A DNA stretch of 24,731 bases from Spirochaetaceae bacterium (lineage in GTDB: Bacteria; Spirochaetota; Spirochaetia; Treponematales; Treponemataceae), in the NCBI GenBank assembly GCA_031272345.1, contig JAISTZ010000181.1:1-24731 (forward strand). Direction: 5' to 3'. The notes under the pieces are model-generated. The model saw only the letters and a program-made list of their open reading frames with translations. It made no database searches and had not been told where the DNA came from. This document shows, in pieces, positions 22,009 to 24,731 of the stretch. Numbering within the stretch: position 1 is the stretch's first letter; the number at the start of each line of letters is the position of its first letter. Position numbers and translations under genes: made by a program.

Positions 22009-23202
22009 ATGACCAGGGACGCCCGTGTTTTATCCGTTTCAGCCCTCACCGGGAGCATCAAGGCCCTCCTGGAGGACACCTTCGGCGCCGTCACCGTGGA
22101 GGGGGAAATTTCAAACTACCGTCCCTCCGGGGCGGGCCACGTCTACTTCACCCTCAAGGACGAAGGGGCCGCCATCTCGGCGGTCATGTTCAGGGGGAAG
22201 GCCCGGTTCGTCAATTTTACCCCCGCTGACGGTATGCTCGTGCGGGTTACGGGGTCGGTCTCGGTGTACGCCCAGCGGGGGAACTACCAGATCATCGTGG
22301 ACACCATGGAGAGAGCCGGTGAGGGGGCCATCCTTGCCATGCTCGAGGAGCGCAAGAAGCGGCTCCAGGCGGAGGGGCTCTTCGACCCGGCGCGGAAGCG
22401 GACTCTCCCCTTCTTTCCCCACAGAATCGGCGTGGTAACGAGTCCCACCGGCGCGGCCCTCCGGGACATCCTGCAAATTGCCCGGCGGAGGAACCCCGGC
22501 ATCGGGATTGTCGTGCTCCCCTGCCTGGTGCAGGGCATAGACGCGCCGGCGCAAATCTGCGCGCAGATCCGGGCGGCCAATGCCTGGGGACTCTGCGACG
22601 TGCTCATCGTAGGCCGGGGAGGGGGCTCCCTGGAGGATCTCCTCCCCTTCTCGGAGGAATCCGTGGTCCGCGCCGTGGCCGCTTCTGCCATCCCCGTGGT
22701 CTCCGCGGTGGGCCACGAGATCGACTGGGCCCTCTCGGACTTCGCCGCCGACGTGCGGGCCCCGACCCCCTCGGGGGCTGCGGAGCTGGCGGCGCCCCAG
22801 CGGGAGGCGATCGCGAGCCGGGTCTTCTACCTCAGGGAGTCCCTCAGCGGGGCGATCCAGGCCAGGGTGGAGCGGTTCCGGCTCAGCATCAGGGTGTTCA
22901 CCCCGGAATCCCTGGAAATCGCCTTCAGGAACATCGAACAGCCCCTGCTCTCGGCCTTCGACGACGCCAAGGTGGCCCTCCTCGGCAATATGCGGGCCCT
23001 GACGGACTCCCTCAGGCGGCGGGTGGAGCGGGCTTCCCAGTCCCTGGAGGGGGCAAACCCCAGGGCCATCCTCGCCAGGGGCTACGCCTTTGTGCGCAAC
23101 GCATCCACCAACAGGATAATCCGCGCGGCCTCGGAAACCAGGAGCGGGGACGTTCTGGAGATAACCCCCGCGGAGGGAATCATCAAAGCGGCGGTGGTCT
23201 GA
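22009..23202 (+). CDS. xseA: Exodeoxyribonuclease VII large subunit
   Basis: With the small subunit XseB, this nuclease degrades single-stranded DNA from both ends in repair and recombination. The 397-residue protein has an N-terminal OB-fold (FGAVTVEGEISNYRPSGAGH, then VYFTLKDEGAAISAVMFRG). The catalytic domain follows with HRIGVVTSPTGAALRDILQI, DVLIVGRGGGSLEDLLPFSE and PVVSAVGHEIDWALSDFAAD. A helical region and the short C-terminal block NPRAILARGYAFV come last. The ATG at 22009 gives the normal N-terminus; a longer frame from 21964 would run through the promoter. No xseB follows: the next gene is convergent and starts the accessory segment. Confidence 0.96.
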   Translation: MTRDARVLSVSALTGSIKALLEDTFGAVTVEGEISNYRPSGAGHVYFTLKDEGAAISAVMFRGKARFVNFTPADGMLVRVTGSVSVYAQRGNYQIIVDTMERAGEGAILAMLEERKKRLQAEGLFDPARKRTLPFFPHRIGVVTSPTGAALRDILQIARRRNPGIGIVVLPCLVQGIDAPAQICAQIRAANAWGLCDVLIVGRGGGSLEDLLPFSEESVVRAVAASAIPVVSAVGHEIDWALSDFAADVRAPTPSGAAELAAPQREAIASRVFYLRESLSGAIQARVERFRLSIRVFTPESLEIAFRNIEQPLLSAFDDAKVALLGNMRALTDSLRRRVERASQSLEGANPRAILARGYAFVRNASTNRIIRAASETRSGDVLEITPAEGIIKAAVV

Positions 23203-23499
23203 TTACAGTTTTTCAAAGGCGGAATGTATGTTTTGCAGCACCTTTTCCGCAAGTTCTGCCTCGATGTGCTCTTTTCCGGGTTTTTTTTCATTTTGACAGG
23301 TAAATAACAGGGCTGCCGGTACTTGCAAAGCGTCGGAAAGCCGCTTTATGAAACCGAAGGAGGGGTATCTGCTGCCGCATTCAATCTGCCGGATATGGGA
23401 ATGGGAGGCGCCGCACAGTTCGGCGAGCTTTTCCTGGGATATTCCGGCCGCTTTCCGGTATTTTTTCATGTTGCCAACAAAAATTTCGGCTAAATCCAT
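23203..23499 (-). CDS. XRE-family helix-turn-helix regulator
   Basis: A 98-residue DNA-binding protein. Residues ~8-65 form an HTH_3 domain: MKKYRKAAGISQEKLAELCG, then SHSHIRQIECGSRYPSFGFI, then KRLSDALQVPAALLF. The C-terminal ~30 residues are charged and helical and may dimerise. Base composition is clearly lower in GC than the genes to the left, which suggests acquired DNA. Its stop abuts the xseA stop with no gap. The palindrome GTTTAAAC lies 8 nt before the ATG and may be an operator for autoregulation. No Shine-Dalgarno is seen at normal distance. Regulators of this type often control neighbouring mobile or toxin-antitoxin genes. Confidence 0.88.
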   Translation of the reverse strand: MDLAEIFVGNMKKYRKAAGISQEKLAELCGASHSHIRQIECGSRYPSFGFIKRLSDALQVPAALLFTCQNEKKPGKEHIEAELAEKVLQNIHSAFEKL

Positions 23500-23506
23500 A
23501 AATTTA

Positions 23507-23514
23507 GTTTAAAC
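23507..23514. promoter_or_regulatory. Palindrome GTTTAAAC upstream of the XRE gene
   Basis: An 8-bp perfect palindrome 7 nt upstream of the XRE start codon. It could be an operator half or centre, but such short AT-rich palindromes also occur by chance. Confidence 0.25.
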
Positions 23515-23539
23515 CCCTGAAAATTCGATTTATATACTC

Positions 23540-23568
23540 TTGACGTGTACTTTTTTCTGTGATATGTT
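23540..23568 (+). promoter_or_regulatory. Predicted promoter of the small lipoprotein and DUF1796-like genes
   Basis: TTGACG (23540-23545), 17-nt spacer, TATGTT (23563-23568). The transcript would have a leader of about 50 nt ending in a strong AAGGAGG (23611-23617) before the ATG at 23625. It is divergent from the XRE gene, which may regulate it. Confidence 0.5.
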
Positions 23569-23624
23569 TTCTTATTGTGTATATTTCTAAGAAAGCTGTG
23601 AGCTTTGACAAAGGAGGTATCTGT

Positions 23625-23792
23625 ATGAAAACCAGGAAATTTTTGTCGGCCTGCGCCGTGATTGTTGCGGCGCTGGCGGTGTACGGGCTCGCGGTGTTTG
23701 CGGGCTGCGACATCTGGTCAATGCCCGAAACGCTCCCCTCCCCGTCAACCTATACGATTGTCCAATTGGTACATGACCGAAGGAATGTATGA
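23625..23792 (+). CDS. Very small putative lipoprotein
   Basis: A 55-residue product. The N-terminus MKTRKFLSACAVIVAALAVY, then GLAVFAGC, is a basic, hydrophobic signal peptide with a possible lipidated Cys28. The mature part is only about 28 residues (DIWSMPETLPSPSTYTIVQL, then VHDRRNV). A strong AAGGAGG lies 7 nt before the ATG, which decides the start. The stop overlaps the ATG of the next gene. GC content of the 5' part matches the chromosome while the following gene is very AT-rich. The reading frame may therefore be the truncated front of a longer lipoprotein cut by insertion of foreign DNA. No family is recognised. Confidence 0.55.
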   Translation: MKTRKFLSACAVIVAALAVYGLAVFAGCDIWSMPETLPSPSTYTIVQLVHDRRNV

Positions 23793-24589
23793 TGAAAATA
23801 CCATTAAAAAAGTTTGTTAAGGCTTTTTTACCTTATGGGATAATTGTCTTATATAGGGAATATAAGAAATATCACAAACACTATAAGAAATCGAATATAC
23901 AAAAGGAATTTGTTTTTGATATAATTTTTAGTGTTGGCATCGCTTGTCGGCCAGCACATTATTTAAAAGAATACGGTTTAAGAGTTTCTGCAAATCCTCT
24001 TGATTGGATGATGGCATATTCATTAGATACCGTTATTCATTTATATAAAACAAAGTTTGAAGATTTTTTTGTGGATTATGTGGAAGATAAAGAAAAATCA
24101 TTGGAACATAATTGCCATTGGTATGTAGATATTAAGAACAATATTATATCAATGCATTATGATAATGTGAAAAATAACAATACAGTATTCAGAAACTTGA
24201 TGAGAGTCCGTTTCAAAAGAATAAATGAATTATTAGTATCCGCAAACAGAATATGTTTTTTATCAAATAGAAATGATGATATAAATGTACAAAAAAGATT
24301 TTTAATTGAAATGGGGGAAATATATACTGGAGAAATAACATATATGAATATTCGGAATAATAATAATATTAGACCTCTCACCGCCTTTAAATATTTTGAA
24401 AAAAAAATATCTGATAGGTTAAAATTAGTTGAATTTAATTTAAATGACATTCATCCTAAAGGAGAAAAAAATAATTCGGATGCATGGATAGGAAATTATG
24501 TTATTTGGGATACTATTATGGAAAAAATATCCTTAAAGAATAAAATGAATTTTATATCTTATTTATTTAAGAATATGGAAAATAAATAA
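23789..24589 (+). CDS. DUF1796-like putative cysteine-peptidase-fold protein (AT-rich, acquired)
   Basis: A 266-residue protein with a very AT-rich sequence, unlike every gene to its left. The segment IIFSVGIACRPAHYLKEYGL, then RVSANPLDWMM, matches the opening of DUF1796 proteins ('SLG-x-x-C ... L-x-x-x-G-L-R ... P-x-D-W'). Cys53 is the proposed nucleophile, and a histidine follows in NIISMHYDN (His123). Members are often found in cell-surface polysaccharide gene clusters, but the biochemical role is not established. The N-terminal ~40 residues are basic with a short hydrophobic stretch. AAGGAA precedes the ATG at 23789; an ATG at 23792 is an alternative. It overlaps the small lipoprotein gene and is followed by an IS256-like end. 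Confidence 0.7.
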   Translation: MMKIPLKKFVKAFLPYGIIVLYREYKKYHKHYKKSNIQKEFVFDIIFSVGIACRPAHYLKEYGLRVSANPLDWMMAYSLDTVIHLYKTKFEDFFVDYVEDKEKSLEHNCHWYVDIKNNIISMHYDNVKNNNTVFRNLMRVRFKRINELLVSANRICFLSNRNDDINVQKRFLIEMGEIYTGEITYMNIRNNNNIRPLTAFKYFEKKISDRLKLVEFNLNDIHPKGEKNNSDAWIGNYVIWDTIMEKISLKNKMNFISYLFKNMENK

Positions 24590-24631
24590 TGGAGTACGGG
24601 CAAACGTCACATAACCAAACGCTACCTGCTC

Positions 24632-24731
24632 CGCGGGAGCCTGTAACAAAAACTGTGTAAACGGCACATCATAGGGGAACCCTATCTTCCCCGTAGATGA
24701 CAGCGAATTGATTGAGGGCAGCGCCCCAATC
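24632..24731 (-). mobile_element. Edge of an IS256-family-like insertion sequence
   Basis: On the minus strand the window ends inside a reading frame DWGAALNQFAVIYGEDRVPL, stopping at TGA (24669-24671). This resembles the C-terminal end of IS256/mutator-type transposases ('W-x-x-x-L-N-Q-F-A-I-x-F-x-x-R'). Just outside it, on the + strand, GCCTGTAACAAAAACTGTG followed by TAAACG resembles the terminal inverted repeat of that IS group. Only about 100 bp lies in the window, so it is unclear whether the element is intact. The exact left boundary near 24632-24645 is estimated. Confidence 0.6.
24669..24731 (-). CDS. C-terminal fragment of an IS256-like transposase (continues past window)
   Basis: Twenty codons plus stop are visible, read from the window edge. 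The similarity to the conserved C-terminal motif of IS256-family transposases is short, so this rests on the pattern together with the adjacent terminal-repeat-like sequence. The catalytic DDE residues would lie outside the window. Confidence 0.5.
   Translation of the reverse strand, partial: DWGAALNQFAVIYGEDRVPL

Overview
The window is dense, GC-rich bacterial chromosome (about two-thirds GC by eye) until roughly position 23200. It then changes into a lower-GC and finally very AT-rich accessory segment at the right edge. Two Cys-type lipoprotein signal peptides, a SPOR-domain protein, a LapA-like membrane protein, a FliL-like protein and an ECF sigma/anti-sigma pair fit a diderm, probably motile organism. 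The overall look suggests a spirochaete of the Treponema group, but that assignment is inference; no rRNA or other decisive marker is present.

Layout. 1-422: C-terminal end of a beta-helix protein overlapping rnhB (403-990). 1050-3782 (-): a large ankyrin-repeat lipoprotein downstream of leuS (3861-6497, -). 6656-7104: a Phd/YefM antitoxin followed by an internally deleted RelE/ParE-type toxin remnant. 7097-10408 (-): two genes of unknown function, a 714-residue protein and a DUF2804-like protein. 10524-14033 (+): aroDE fusion, rpiA and purD with overlapping ends. 18401-14023 (-): folD, folE2, miaB, a LapA-like gene and a SPOR-domain gene, tightly packed. 18450-20009 (+): a small outer-membrane barrel and a lipoprotein. 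21955-20059 (-): FliL-like protein, small membrane protein, ECF sigma factor and zinc-finger anti-sigma. 22009-23202 (+): xseA. 23203-24731: accessory end with an XRE regulator, a very small putative lipoprotein, an AT-rich DUF1796-like gene and the edge of an IS256-like element.

The most interesting pattern is regulatory. Six genes that head their transcription units (leuS, the DUF2804-like gene, aroDE, the outer-membrane barrel gene, the FliL-like gene and xseA) have a TATACT/TACAAT/TACACT-type -10 box only 6-10 nt before the ATG, and none has a Shine-Dalgarno sequence in its predicted leader. Most downstream genes in the same units do have Shine-Dalgarno sites or stop/start overlaps. The sequence therefore predicts leaderless or nearly leaderless mRNAs at operon heads. 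folD is the exception, with a consensus promoter and a leader of about 36 nt.

Most genes are housekeeping: leucyl-tRNA charging, shikimate pathway, pentose phosphate, purine and folate metabolism, tRNA modification and DNA repair. Candidates for new biology are the predicted leaderless promoters, a perfect 10+10 bp palindrome between the aroDE and DUF2804-like promoters, the ankyrin lipoprotein, the sigma/anti-sigma operon led by a FliL-like protein, and the AT-rich gene beside the insertion sequence.
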